Of a DNA stretch of 7,136 nt, positions 1 to 6,256 are shown in pieces. Position numbers and translations under genes: made by a program. The first letter of the stretch is position 1. Every line of letters starts with the position of its first letter. The notes under the pieces were generated by a model. It was not told the origin of the DNA. It was given only the letters and a program-made list of their open reading frames with translations, and made no database searches. The stretch lies in contig CAMZFJ010000086.1 in assembly GCA_947306025.1 (NCBI GenBank), forward strand, positions 1 through 7,136. The letters are read 5' to 3'. The DNA is from an uncultured Fibrobacter sp. GTDB lineage: Bacteria > Fibrobacterota > Fibrobacteria > Fibrobacterales > Fibrobacteraceae.

Positions 1-31
1 GGAGTAACTGTTCCATTTCTTCTGGTGTCAT
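1..31 (-). CDS. 5' end of an unidentified gene (partial, runs off left edge)
   Basis: An ATG on the minus strand (29-31) opens a frame that stays open to the window edge and reads MTPEEMEQLL. It lies 55 bp downstream of the maltokinase stop, in the same direction, with no terminator-like hairpin between, so it may be the next gene of that operon. No good Shine-Dalgarno sequence precedes it; the upstream DNA is AT-rich (43-58) and could instead hold a -10-like TATATT. The same frame is also open upstream, so an earlier non-ATG start cannot be excluded. Ten residues are too few to name a family. Confidence 0.4.
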   Translation of the reverse strand, partial: MTPEEMEQLL

Positions 32-86
32 GATGGCGCCAAATATAAAAAATATATAGTCGCGACGCAGTACCGTGCGCGATTCA

Positions 87-1271
87 TTACAGTTCTAGCA
101 GTGCTTTGGCGGGAATCCAGAACCAGTCGGGCCTAAATTCCAGTTCGTAGCATGCTTCGTAAATGGCTTTGGCCAAAATGTAGGGCTTGGATTCTTTTTC
201 AATCGCGTCGGTTGAAATCCCTGAAACCTTGGAGTAGCCGGTGATAAAGGCTTGTTGCGCTTCGCTTGGATCGGTCTTTGCGACGGCGCCTGCGTAGGCA
301 AAACTGCGCAACATCCCTGCGATATCGACAGCGGGGGAGCGGATGGTTCGCCTGTAATCCAGGCTGCGTGTGGGTTCGCCTTCAAAGTCAATTATCTCAA
401 AATGCTTGGTGCCATTGGCGCTTTGTGTAATGAGCACTTGGCCCAAGTGGTAATCCCCGTGGATGCGCTGTTTTTTTATCGTCTTGTCGCTGAATGTTTC
501 GCGGAGCAAGTCGCTGTAGCGGATGCGCAACTCCGGGAGACGTTTGCTGAGTGCAGGAGCGTATTCGGTGTCTGCTGAATTTTTTAGCAATTGTTCCAGC
601 TTGTCAAAAGGCGGCTCGACGTTGCTGTACTTGGGGCCGCTTAGTGGTTTTAAGCTTTCGTGCATTTGTGCGGTGGACATGCCGAGTTGGAAAGCGTCTG
701 TGCTATCCATGTTGTTGCAAAATTCAGTCCAAGCGTCCTTGGCGCCTGCAAAATGTTCTTCGAGGATTCCCCAAGTATAAACTTCTCCACCTTTAGCTTT
801 GTAATTGCAGACGGCGTAAAGCTTCGGAATGCGGCTGCTGTCGGCTTTGTTCATCGCTTCGAGAATTTCTGCTTCGGGGTGTAATCCCGGTTCGAGTCGG
901 CGATAAAGCTTAAAGAAAAATTTACCTGGTGCGCAAAATGCAGAATTGCTTTGTTCTTTCGAAACGGGCTTGATGCTTGTCAGTGGCGTCTTGGGGAGCG
1001 GTGCTGTAATGCGGAACGAGAAAAATCCCGAGTCGCCGGAGAAGACGGATTGCTGTGAACCATCGAGGAATGCGTCTTCGAGAATTTTTCCGACCGCGTT
1101 CTCGTCGTCGATAAACGTGTAGATATCGCTTTCGCCATCGTCGAACGAAACCTTGATAAGCTTGATGCGCGTGCCGCCGGCTTCTGTGGAGTCTAGCGTT
1201 TCGGTGCTTGCGATGGTTCTGTTTTTCCCCATGAACCAACGTTGTTTGCTAAAATACTTGATAAAGTTCAT
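87..1271 (-). CDS. Maltokinase (maltose 1-phosphate-forming, Mak/Pep2 type)
   Basis: Predicted cytoplasmic kinase that phosphorylates maltose with ATP to maltose 1-phosphate, the donor used by GlgE to extend alpha-1,4-glucan. With the ATG at 1271 the protein has 394 residues, a little short of typical maltokinases (about 430-460). The N-terminal cap has the hallmark QRWFMGKNR (residues 10-18; the family usually has RWFGGKGR). KFFFKLYRRLEPGLHPEAE (117-135) carries the likely ATP-contacting lysine. HGDYHLGQVL (271-280) holds the catalytic aspartate D273, and IDFEGEP (294-300) the metal-binding D295. SPAVDIAGMLRSFAYA (312-327) and YELEFRPDW (375-383) are typical of the C-terminal lobe. An in-frame TTG at 1298 would add nine residues, but the ATG places RWF at the usual distance from the N-terminus. 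A GGGG run lies about 10 nt upstream as a possible weak ribosome site. Family assignment is firm; the glycogen role is from family knowledge, since no glgE, treS or glgB is visible. Confidence 0.9.
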   Translation of the reverse strand: MNFIKYFSKQRWFMGKNRTIASTETLDSTEAGGTRIKLIKVSFDDGESDIYTFIDDENAVGKILEDAFLDGSQQSVFSGDSGFFSFRITAPLPKTPLTSIKPVSKEQSNSAFCAPGKFFFKLYRRLEPGLHPEAEILEAMNKADSSRIPKLYAVCNYKAKGGEVYTWGILEEHFAGAKDAWTEFCNNMDSTDAFQLGMSTAQMHESLKPLSGPKYSNVEPPFDKLEQLLKNSADTEYAPALSKRLPELRIRYSDLLRETFSDKTIKKQRIHGDYHLGQVLITQSANGTKHFEIIDFEGEPTRSLDYRRTIRSPAVDIAGMLRSFAYAGAVAKTDPSEAQQAFITGYSKVSGISTDAIEKESKPYILAKAIYEACYELEFRPDWFWIPAKALLEL

Positions 1272-1393
1272 AATGCGACAACCCCAAATGTTGTACAACG
1301 TGAATATATATTATTTGGGAAATGTTTATTTTGGTTAGAAAAATAGTTTTTAAATAATAATACATATTGAACAAAAAAAAGTATAATTAACAA

Positions 1394-1500
1394 TAGGAGA
1401 TGGTAGGGTGGATTCTCCTTGGAAAAATAAAGAAAGTGTCTTCGATTATGGTCGATGTTTGGTCGATTTGGATTAGGAGAGGACACTTTCTTTTTTTGTA
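1394..1500 (+). ncRNA. Candidate small RNA in palindromic spacer (speculative)
   Basis: The plus strand has a consensus-like TATAAT at 1382-1387, which would start a transcript near 1394. It would begin with a 6-bp hairpin (AGGAGA 1395-1400 with TCTCCT 1414-1419) and end with the long stem 1429-1440/1482-1493 followed by a run of T (1491-1497). No good -35 is seen: TTGAAC at 1367-1372 is only 9 bp from the -10. No ORF on this strand begins here. The alternative is that the region is only the terminator of the minus-strand gene at 1510-1872. Confidence 0.2.
1425..1497. terminator. 12-bp perfect inverted repeat, probable bidirectional terminator
   Basis: AAAGAAAGTGTC (1429-1440) is perfectly complementary to GACACTTTCTTT (1482-1493). 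After one T:T mismatch, three more A:T pairs extend the stem on the outside. Each strand runs into T-rich sequence after its 3' arm: TTTTTTTG on plus, ATTTTTCC on minus. It lies downstream of the minus-strand gene ending at 1510 and upstream of the maltokinase, so it would separate the two. The 41-nt loop (1441-1481) is unusually long for an intrinsic terminator and contains spaced copies of GGTCGAT. Confidence 0.5.
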
Positions 1501-1509
1501 TTCGGAACT

Positions 1510-1872
1510 TTATTTGCCAGAACTTGTGAGTGGGGCGAAATACCCCTGCGAACGCAACGTGGCTAGAACCTTGAGCTGTTGCGAGACAGGTTCGCTGGGG
1601 AGCCCTTCAATGACAAATGTCGGAATTTGCCTGATGGGTTTGAATGCTTCTGGAACATCGCTATAATCGCAGAGTAGCCAGGCGGCAAGTAGTTTTTCGA
1701 TGAATTCCGCCCACGGAAAATTGTCAGACGGATGCATGGTGAATCTGGCCGGCTTGAGGTTGTCCCTTGCATCGAGCAAAAGACTCCCGTCCTTGTAACA
1801 AGCGATAACGGCAGCCTTGCGTGAGGCCCCTTCGGTCGCCTTTTGGGCGGGAATGTTTAAAATGAGCTGCAA
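1510..1872 (-). CDS. Hypothetical protein, 120 residues
   Basis: I do not recognise this family. The frame is open for 120 residues from a TTG at 1872, one base after the TAA of the 45-residue ORF, so translation may be coupled to it; no Shine-Dalgarno sequence is seen for the TTG. The protein has no signal peptide or membrane span. It has a basic stretch (residues 11-21), a beta-like segment AVIACYKDGSLLLDA (21-35), an amphipathic hydrophobic segment FIEKLLAAWLLC (57-68) and the motif IPTFVIEGLPSEPVSQQL (83-100). The next in-frame ATG is M46, which would remove the N-terminal third. The hairpin at 1425-1497 probably ends its transcript. The frame is also open upstream of 1872, inside the 45-residue ORF, so a frameshift fusion cannot be excluded. 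Confidence 0.6.
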   Translation of the reverse strand: MQLILNIPAQKATEGASRKAAVIACYKDGSLLLDARDNLKPARFTMHPSDNFPWAEFIEKLLAAWLLCDYSDVPEAFKPIRQIPTFVIEGLPSEPVSQQLKVLATLRSQGYFAPLTSSGK

Positions 1873-1873
1873 A

Positions 1874-2011
1874 TTAAGCTGTAGCGAGAAGTTCGCGCTG
1901 GAGAATGCTGTATTCGTGTTCGGAAATGGAGGTGATTTTTAGAATCAGCTCGCGTTTCAGGCCCGCTTTGATGAGCTCTTTTGCATAATCGATGTTACTT
2001 GACGTTGCCAT
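1874..2011 (-). CDS. Small hypothetical protein, 45 residues
   Basis: An ATG at 2011 opens 45 codons ending in TAA (1874-1876), with a good ribosome site (GAGG, 7 nt spacing). The product begins MATSSNIDYAKELIKAGLKR and is mostly helical, with a short helix, a turn (ITSIS, residues 26-30) and a second helix (EHEYSILQREL, 31-41). The pattern A-K-x-L-I-x-x-G-L...I-x-x-I-T-x-I-S-x-x-E resembles the short helical tail at the C-terminus of Rpn/PD-(D/E)XK nuclease-family transposases, here as a free-standing ORF; that resemblance is my inference, not a search result. It is followed immediately by the 120-residue ORF in another frame, suggesting a two-gene unit. Confidence 0.55.
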   Translation of the reverse strand: MATSSNIDYAKELIKAGLKRELILKITSISEHEYSILQRELLATA

Positions 2012-2018
2012 TTTAAAA

Positions 2019-2022
2019 CCTC
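2019..2022 (-). promoter_or_regulatory. Ribosome binding site of the 45-residue ORF
   Basis: Minus-strand GAGG lies 7 nt upstream of the ATG at 2011, separated by TTTTAAA. It is one of the clearest Shine-Dalgarno matches in the window and is the main reason for accepting this short ORF as a gene. Confidence 0.55.
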
Positions 2023-2106
2023 ATTGATTTTAAATATGTAAGTAAAAAATAATCTTTTTCGTGCGCGGGTGGATAAGCGTAAAAGAAAATTTTTCGACAA
2101 ATATAT

Positions 2107-2149
2107 AAAAAGAAAACGCTAACCCATTGCTGCTCAATAGGTTAGCGTT
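2107..2149 (-). terminator. Intrinsic terminator of the amidase gene
   Basis: On the minus strand AACGCTAACC (2149-2140) pairs with GGTTAGCGTT (2124-2115). Inside it, after a single mismatch, ATTG pairs with CAAT around a 5-nt loop. The stem is followed directly by TTCTTTTT (2114-2107). It lies 48 bp past the amidase stop in the right orientation. The plus strand has no T-run after its 3' arm, so it works one way. It separates the amidase from the small-ORF pair, which therefore needs its own promoter in 2023-2106, an AT-rich stretch where I see no convincing -35/-10 pair. Confidence 0.85.
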
Positions 2150-2196
2150 GATTGGTTGTCCAAGGATTTTTTTGCTTGACTGCCGTTTGGAAATCG

Positions 2197-2994
2197 TTAA
2201 ATCAAATTTGGTGGGACGATTCCATCGAGTACGGGGAATGATTTGCGGTAATTTCGTTCGGCTAGCAGGTCCAGTTCGGCAGAAATGACCGTTTCTTCGT
2301 TGGATGTGGCTTCGGCGATAACGTCTCCGTTGGGCGAGATGATGAGTGACGTGCCCGCGAGAGGAGCCTGAGTGTCGGGGCTGGTGCTCACGGCGTTTAC
2401 GGCAGCGATGTAGACTTGGTTTTCGATGGCACGGGCCTTGAGGAGCGTTTCCCAGTGGGCGCGTCTTTTGGCAGGCCAGGCTGCTTGGATTGTGATGAGG
2501 TTTGCGCCTTGCTTGGTTGCTTCGCGGAAAATTTCGGGGAACCGCAAGTCGTAGCAGATAAACGAAGCGATTTTCCAATCGAGTAGCGCGAATAAATTAA
2601 CGTTTTCGCCCGGCGTGAATGCGTCCCGTTCCGGGAAAAACAAGTTCATCTTGTCGTAGCCACAGCGTTCCTTGGGGGAGTGCGGGGCGTAAATGCTGAC
2701 GTGGTTATAGAATCCTTTGGGAGCGCGTGTGATGCCTGCGCCCATGATGGTGCAGCTTGTGGCGTCGGCGATTTCGGAGAGCGTTCGTGCAGTTTCGCCT
2801 GCGGTATTCGTGCTGAAATCTTCGGCGGCGGAATCCAGGTTTGCGGGGATGTAGCCCGTGGCAAACATTTCGGGCAAAAGGATTAGGCTCCCTTCGGTGG
2901 GGCTTGCATCGAGAATCATGGACTTTGCACGGGCGATATTTTCGGATTTGGAGCCCTTGGCGCTATCCATTTGGACTAAATAAACTTTAAGCAT
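2197..2994 (-). CDS. Carbon-nitrogen hydrolase, omega-amidase (YafV/Nit2) type
   Basis: A 265-residue cytoplasmic nitrilase-superfamily amidase, full length for the family. The catalytic Glu-Lys-Cys triad is visible: E42 in LLPEMFATGY, K115 in GYDKMNLF, and C147 in ICYDLRFPE (146-154). The block around 169-200 (QAAWPAK, HWETLLKARAIENQ, VYIAAVN) and the C-terminal GTSLIISPNGD (214-224) are typical of the YafV/Nit2 branch. Members of that branch remove the amide from 2-oxoglutaramate or 2-oxosuccinamate, a repair or salvage step after glutamine and asparagine transamination. The superfamily is certain; the exact substrate is inferred from motif likeness. The ATG at 2994 has no clear Shine-Dalgarno sequence, but translation begins with the usual beta strand (KVYLVQMD). 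It is divergent from the receptor gene across a 68-bp spacer and has its own terminator at 2107-2149. Confidence 0.9.
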   Translation of the reverse strand: MLKVYLVQMDSAKGSKSENIARAKSMILDASPTEGSLILLPEMFATGYIPANLDSAAEDFSTNTAGETARTLSEIADATSCTIMGAGITRAPKGFYNHVSIYAPHSPKERCGYDKMNLFFPERDAFTPGENVNLFALLDWKIASFICYDLRFPEIFREATKQGANLITIQAAWPAKRRAHWETLLKARAIENQVYIAAVNAVSTSPDTQAPLAGTSLIISPNGDVIAEATSNEETVISAELDLLAERNYRKSFPVLDGIVPPNLI

Positions 2995-2997
2995 GCG

Positions 2998-3003
2998 TAT
3001 AAT
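2998..3003 (+). promoter_or_regulatory. Candidate -10 box of the receptor gene
   Basis: A perfect TATAAT on the plus strand lies 59 bp upstream of the receptor ATG, which would give a leader of about 54 nt. The best -35-like hexamer, TTGGAC at 2971-2976, is 21 bp away, longer than the usual 17. The minus-strand reading of the same AT-rich block could also serve the divergent amidase, although it lies very close to that start codon. Confidence 0.35.
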
Positions 3004-3062
3004 ATAACCGATGTTTGCAGAATGGCGAAATTTTTTTTGCGTAAATTATCTATTTTGAAGGC

Positions 3063-5414
3063 ATGAAATTTCGCCTTATTTTCTGTTTTGTCCTGTTTCT
3101 CATCGTAGGGGCCCTTGCGGCTTCGCCAACAATGGTTATCGGTGTCGTTCTTGAAGCCGAATCTGATTTGCCTGTCAAGGATGTCGCTGTTACTTACAAG
3201 TCTGGTAAGCCAATTGGAACGACTGATTCTCGCGGTCGATTTGAGTTCTCGGTGGATTCCAAGAATGCAACGCTTGTGTTCAAGAAAGAAGGCTTTGATA
3301 GCGTCTTTGTAGAATTGCAGGACTTTGCAGACCTCATGGACATGGTGATTACGCTTAGCACCAATGTCACGAATCTTGGCGCCACTACGGTTATCGGTGA
3401 TGGCGAACCGATCAAGTGGGAAGTGGAACGCTCTATTCAGATTGACAAGCTTGAAGATGCGGCGGGCATGCGTTTTGACTTGACAGAACACTTGAGCCAG
3501 ATGCCTGGCATTTCGGGACAGAAGGATTTTAGCAGCGCTTTGTATTATCAAGGTTCTCGCGCGGGCGATGTCGCCTATCATTTAGGGCGTCTCCGCATTC
3601 CGAACATGCGCCACTTGGATGTGGGTTTTCCGGGCAATCTTTCTGTTATAAATCCGCATACGTTGAGCGGTATCGAAGTTCATGATCATTACGGTCAGGG
3701 GCCACTTGGGCAGGGTCTTGCGACTTCAATCCAGTTTATTCCGGAACAGACTAGCGGTGAATGGGGCTTGAGAGGTACGGCTACGATTTCTCAACGTGAA
3801 ATTATGCTCGATGCGCCGTTCTTCATTTGGGATAGTTTCCGCTTTGCATTCCGCACTCTTGATGCTGACATTCTCAAAATTCTTGGTGAAAAGTTCTATA
3901 CGGAATTCCGCAAGCGTGGTGATGAAAAATCTAGCGACGACAAGGTGAAGTCGTCGGATCCGTTTGACCTTTCTGCTTTTGATATTTATGCTCAGTTGAA
4001 TGGTTCTGATTCGCTGGGAAATGCGACATGGGCTTTGCGAACATTGTTCAGCTCGGACGAATATCGAATCCGTCAGGATACGTCAAAGAGCTACGGCAGT
4101 ACCAATTCGATAGATATTGCCGAAGGCTCTCAGTACTACTTGGTCGTAGGTGCTGAATACGCCTCAAAGTTTGGCGCGAGTTTCCATGCGGGGCTTGTCC
4201 GTGAAAGCTTGAGCGATACCTTGCGCGATACGACAGGATTCCGCTCGGGCAAGTTTACGGATGAATCTGCCAAAGCTTTTATTGACGGTTACAGCCAAAC
4301 GCATACAACGCTGAGCTTGGGCGCAGACAAGGATTTCCATGCCGATATCTTTGGTGCCGATTTGCGTGGAGCTGTTCTTTATGAACATCATATGGTTGAA
4401 CGCAGTTATCTGATTCCTGGTGGTGATGAAAGCAGCAAATACCAAACGGGTATCTTATCTGGTGCTGTAACGCTTGATTGGAAAAATGGTTATTCCGAAC
4501 ATATGATTTCTGTGGGTGCGGTTGCCGATGCGGCTGACCATAACGCTCGCCCGACGGCATCGTTCGATATGGAACGCAATTTGTCGAAAAAAGATTCTGC
4601 CTATTGGAGACTCTTTGGAAATGTAGCGTATCGTGCGGACTGGAAACATTATTTTGATGAAGGTGATTTGACGGGCCGCTTGGAATCGGGAACTTCCCTC
4701 AAGTTGGGCGCTGGTTATCGTTCTAAGTACTTGGTGGCCCAGTTGGCAGGCTTTGGACGTTTCTATGCCGATCCGCTGCTTCCGTTGCCTAAGGCCTTTG
4801 CTAATTACAAGGATGTGACTCCGATTGATTACGCTTGGGTTTCTGGTGCCACTGGTTCTGTGGAATGGAAGACTTCTCATCACTTCTCGATGGCTATGAA
4901 CGCAAGTTCTGTTTACGGTGAATACGAACTGAAGGGCGGTAAGTCTTTGCCGTGGGAAGCGAACTCTCGTTTGGATGTAGTTTCGCACTTTAGGTTTTAT
5001 CCGCGTAAGGATTCCATTGTGTCCGTGATTTTGACGCATCATGCGGCATGGCATAGACCGCTTTATTTTTACTCGGTGAAGTCCGCTTCGGATGGCAAGA
5101 GCGGAACTCGTGAACTTAAGGATTACAACCAGTTTACGGATTTGTACAGAACGGATATTCGTGTGAACTTGGATTTGACCAAGTCGAAGTTCTTCTTTAA
5201 GCATGCAAGATTCTATCTGGAAGTGGACAACATCTTCTCGAAACTCGATGTGGGTGCGCTTAGGTTCCTTGGCTCTCAAAACTGGCGTGAACGCTCATGG
5301 GTTGTTCGTGATAACGACAAAAATAGCGCCAACGGTTTTGACTTAGTGCCGTTTATTGCAAAGGGCATGGGGCTTAATGTTGATTTCGGCGTCGAAGTGC
5401 AATTGGGAATTTAG
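3063..5414 (+). CDS. TonB-dependent-receptor-like outer-membrane protein
   Basis: A 783-residue predicted outer-membrane beta-barrel. Residues 1-20 are a signal peptide (MKFRL, a hydrophobic core, ALAA before SPT); its only cysteine, C8, lies inside the signal, so it is not a lipoprotein. Residues 24-100 form a carboxypeptidase-regulatory-like beta domain (GVVLEAESDLPVKDVAV, GTTDSRGRFEF, LVFKKEGF). LGATTVIGD (105-113) sits where a TonB-box or linker motif is expected. Residues 115-230 are plug-like: LSQMPGISGQ, YYQGSRAGDV, INPHTLSGIEV, GQGLATSIQFIP. The rest alternates aromatic and polar residues, as in barrel strands, and ends FGVEVQLGI. The plug has Y-H-L-G-R where many receptors have a y-x-l-D-G turn. 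Size fits a small receptor, well below SusC proteins (about 1000 residues). The substrate cannot be told. A GAAGG (3057-3061) lies only 1 nt before the ATG; the start is chosen because it gives the signal peptide. Confidence 0.8.
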   Translation: MKFRLIFCFVLFLIVGALAASPTMVIGVVLEAESDLPVKDVAVTYKSGKPIGTTDSRGRFEFSVDSKNATLVFKKEGFDSVFVELQDFADLMDMVITLSTNVTNLGATTVIGDGEPIKWEVERSIQIDKLEDAAGMRFDLTEHLSQMPGISGQKDFSSALYYQGSRAGDVAYHLGRLRIPNMRHLDVGFPGNLSVINPHTLSGIEVHDHYGQGPLGQGLATSIQFIPEQTSGEWGLRGTATISQREIMLDAPFFIWDSFRFAFRTLDADILKILGEKFYTEFRKRGDEKSSDDKVKSSDPFDLSAFDIYAQLNGSDSLGNATWALRTLFSSDEYRIRQDTSKSYGSTNSIDIAEGSQYYLVVGAEYASKFGASFHAGLVRESLSDTLRDTTGFRSGKFTDESAKAFIDGYSQTHTTLSLGADKDFHADIFGADLRGAVLYEHHMVERSYLIPGGDESSKYQTGILSGAVTLDWKNGYSEHMISVGAVADAADHNARPTASFDMERNLSKKDSAYWRLFGNVAYRADWKHYFDEGDLTGRLESGTSLKLGAGYRSKYLVAQLAGFGRFYADPLLPLPKAFANYKDVTPIDYAWVSGATGSVEWKTSHHFSMAMNASSVYGEYELKGGKSLPWEANSRLDVVSHFRFYPRKDSIVSVILTHHAAWHRPLYFYSVKSASDGKSGTRELKDYNQFTDLYRTDIRVNLDLTKSKFFFKHARFYLEVDNIFSKLDVGALRFLGSQNWRERSWVVRDNDKNSANGFDLVPFIAKGMGLNVDFGVEVQLGI

Positions 5415-5504
5415 GAGCTATGAGGTCGTGCTTATGGCTCTTTGAGCTATGGGCGAGAATCTTATGAATGTCATCCTGGAAGTCTGCAAGACCGATAAGA
5501 CCTA
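5415..5504 (+). repeat. Spacer with degenerate intergenic repeat
   Basis: Between the receptor and the dipeptidase I see no ORF. The heptamer GAGCTAT occurs at 5415-5421, directly after the receptor stop, and again at 5444-5450. The tract 5470-5508 begins GTCATCCTGG and contains a small hairpin (GTCT 5482-5485, loop GCA, AGAC 5489-5492). It looks like a decayed copy of a GTCATCC-type intergenic repeat common in some bacterial genomes, which is recollection rather than a search result. No terminator with a T-run is present, so read-through into the dipeptidase is possible. Confidence 0.3.
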
Positions 5505-5513
5505 GTGGCTTAT

Positions 5514-6233
5514 ATGAAATTCCTTTTAATCATTTTCTTTTTTGCAGCTCTGTCATTCACTCACGAGACGGATTCGCTTTTTGTTCCGCCGAAGCCTGAA
5601 AAGCCGTTGCGTTATTGCACTTCTGCAAAGAAGTGGATTGATTACGCGACGCACGATTCTAATTTGGTCGAAATAACGTACATGCGTGGCATTCGCATGG
5701 ATTTGCGCTATGCGACATTTAACAATGTGACGGGGCACGACATGTATTGCGGCATCCAGCGTGCGTTTGTGCATAGAGATGCGTTGCCAAAGCTAAGGCG
5801 CGCACTTTCTATTATCGCGAAGGAATTGCCGGGGTATTCTCTTGTAATTTTTGATGCGGCGCGTCCTTTGTATGCGCAATCGGTTCTCAAGAGTTCTGTG
5901 GCGGGAACGCCTTACAGCCATTTTGTTTCGTCTGGCAAAACGGGCGGACTCCATAATTACGGACTTGCTCTTGATTTGGGACTTGCTGATAGCGCGGGCG
6001 TGATGGTGGATATGGGCGCCGATTTCGATTCGTTTGAACGTTGTGCGGGGGCTGTGGGCGAGGCCGAAGCTCTTGAATCCGGGCGCCTGACGCAAACTCA
6101 AATTGATAATCGCAATATGCTTCGCAATATCATGAAGCGTGCTGGCTGGGTGATGCTCCCGAGCGAATGGTGGCATTTCAACGCGTTCACGCGCACGTAC
6201 ACCAAGGAAAATTACCCGCTGTTCCCGATATGA
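5514..6233 (+). CDS. Secreted D-alanyl-D-alanine dipeptidase, M15D (VanX/DdpX) family
   Basis: A 239-residue zinc dipeptidase predicted to split D-Ala-D-Ala, probably in the periplasm. Residues 1-16 are a hydrophobic export signal (MKFLLIIFFFAALSFT); the cleavage point is unclear. The M15D signature is complete: DLRYATFNNVTG (63-74), DAARP (114-118) with R117 equivalent to the VanX active-site arginine, LHNYGLALDLGL (146-157) with zinc ligands H147 and D154, MGADFD (167-172), and EWWHF (218-222) with catalytic E218 and third ligand H221. The family more often has S-x-H; here glycine and leucine precede the histidine. Cysteines C35, C79 and C177 could form a disulfide after export. The ATG at 5514 is preferred over GTG 5505 because it starts at the signal peptide; neither has a good Shine-Dalgarno sequence. 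It follows the receptor by 99 bp in the same direction. With no vanHA-like genes visible, peptidoglycan recycling or nutrient use is more likely than glycopeptide resistance. Confidence 0.88.
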   Translation: MKFLLIIFFFAALSFTHETDSLFVPPKPEKPLRYCTSAKKWIDYATHDSNLVEITYMRGIRMDLRYATFNNVTGHDMYCGIQRAFVHRDALPKLRRALSIIAKELPGYSLVIFDAARPLYAQSVLKSSVAGTPYSHFVSSGKTGGLHNYGLALDLGLADSAGVMVDMGADFDSFERCAGAVGEAEALESGRLTQTQIDNRNMLRNIMKRAGWVMLPSEWWHFNAFTRTYTKENYPLFPI

Positions 6234-6234
6234 G

Positions 6235-6247
6235 GAGCCTACGGCTC
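6235..6247 (+). other. Triloop hairpin just after the dipeptidase stop
   Basis: GAGCC (6235-6239), loop TAC, GGCTC (6243-6247): a 5-bp GC-rich stem starting two bases after the TGA at 6231-6233. There is no T-run after it, so it is not a standard intrinsic terminator. It may instead belong to the repeat island that follows, which carries two more hairpins of the same design. Confidence 0.45.
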
Positions 6248-6256
6248 TGTTAATGA

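Noticed and set aside
1272..1298. TTG start at 1298 for the maltokinase
   Set aside because: It adds nine residues with no family similarity, and the ATG at 1271 places the conserved QRWF motif at the expected distance.
1367..1387. TTGAAC and TATAAT as a complete sigma-70 promoter
   Set aside because: Only 9 bp separate the two hexamers, too close for a normal promoter; only the -10 remains plausible.
1395..1440. Fluoride-type riboswitch suggested by GGAGATGG near a TATAAT box
   Set aside because: The downstream CTGATG-like element and pseudoknot partner are missing, and no plus-strand gene follows.
2030..2578. Minus-strand ORF of 182 residues overlapping the amidase end and the spacer
   Set aside because: It is a shifted-frame shadow of the amidase gene, low in complexity and basic, and it runs through the clear terminator hairpin at 2107-2149.
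4455..5279. Long minus-strand ORF of 274 residues opposite the receptor gene
   Set aside because: It is antisense to barrel-coding sequence, is rich in Arg/Ile/His with no recognisable domain, and has no ribosome site. The plus-strand frame has a signal peptide and domain structure and explains the region.
5505..5513. GTG start at 5505 for the dipeptidase
   Set aside because: It adds only MAY before a complete signal peptide that starts at the ATG, and it has no better ribosome site.
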